Positions 46,496 through 46,609 of a stretch of 46,609 nucleotides of DNA are shown one piece after another. The translations under genes and the position numbers were made by a program. The stretch's first letter is position 1. Each line of letters opens with the position of its first letter. The notes beneath the pieces are model-generated. The model worked only from the letters and a program-made list of their open reading frames with translations, was not told the DNA's origin and ran no database searches. The stretch is from CAIKNB01 sp041658705 (GTDB lineage Bacteria; Patescibacteriota; Patescibacteriia; 2-12-FULL-60-25). The DNA is taken from positions 1-46,609 of the forward strand of contig JBAZZT010000012.1 in assembly GCA_041658705.1 (NCBI GenBank). The letters are read 5' to 3'.

Positions 46496-46609
46496 CCAGG
46501 ACGTGCGCGATTGACAGGGCCGTGTACTTGGGGCGCAGCGTACGAAACGTCTCACTTACCCTGAATAGCCATCGTGGGTTCTCGGGAATCTCGTCGGACA
46601 GGAAAGCAT
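46407..46609 (-). CDS. Possible C-terminal end of a minus-strand gene
   Basis: A frame open from the right edge to TGA at 46407 reads AFLSDEIPENPRWLFRVSET ... IAHVLVKDGILPRGTGLTRR. The composition is protein-like, but the overlap with the HTH gene in antisense makes one of the two ends doubtful. No family recognised. Confidence 0.35.
   Translation of the reverse strand, partial: AFLSDEIPENPRWLFRVSETFRTLRPKYTALSIAHVLVKDGILPRGTGLTRRVRVEPPAYRGSVPR

Overview
The window looks like a piece of a Patescibacteria (CPR, Parcubacteria-like) genome at roughly 55% GC. The evidence is the mix of housekeeping genes (gap, trmD, khpA, rpsP, tsf, rpsB, prfA, rpmE, queA, tdk, YraN, two tRNAs), many small membrane proteins of unknown function, a TrmB-type regulator, a type IV pilin-like protein, and a protein family with a C-terminal variable-type domain that I recall from CPR genomes. 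The phylum is inferred from gene content and style; no rRNA is present to prove it.

Layout. 1-10.8 kb is backbone: a partial variable-domain protein, a metallophosphoesterase, gap, a P-type ATPase, trmD, a TIM-barrel-like protein, khpA, rpsP and a PAS-GGDEF protein. 10.9-16 kb holds tRNA-Glu, a secreted propeller-like protein, two lipoproteins (one rich in Cys and Gly, in a style known from Myxococcota) and a class II aminoacyl-tRNA-synthetase-like protein. 16.6-21.9 kb is backbone again (DUF4342, a CBU_0592-like protein, tdk, an unknown protein, tsf and rpsB behind a promoter and leader). 21.9-24.8 kb carries three related lipoproteins and a small protein. 25-36.8 kb is backbone (prfA, rpmE, queA, receiver and HIT proteins, YraN, methyltransferase, MBL hydrolase, variable-domain protein, Nudix, alpha/beta hydrolase) with a candidate structured RNA at 35.8-36.0 kb. 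37-40.3 kb, after tRNA-Val, is an accessory operon with a strong promoter, repeated leader hairpins and an STIV-B116-like (DUF1874) protein. 40.3-43.5 kb is a gene-poor array of structured units separated by six copies of one hairpin-rich element, with two small proteins on the minus strand. A second candidate RNA follows at 43.7-43.9 kb, then a TrmB regulator, a nucleotidyltransferase, a pilin-like protein and a HTH protein.

Two compartments are visible. Backbone genes are mostly separated by dispersed palindromic repeats, lack Shine-Dalgarno (SD) sequences, and several have a -10 box only 6-14 nt before the start codon, which suggests near-leaderless mRNAs. Accessory genes usually have strong SD sequences, often their own promoter of the form TTGACA-N17/18-TATATT-like, and few dispersed repeats. 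The repeats also enter genes: an 84-bp palindromic repeat lies exactly in frame inside queA, and shorter repeats lie in trmD and in the partial gene at the left end. The most novel material is the structured array at 40.4-43.5 kb, the two candidate structured RNAs, and the modular repeat families.
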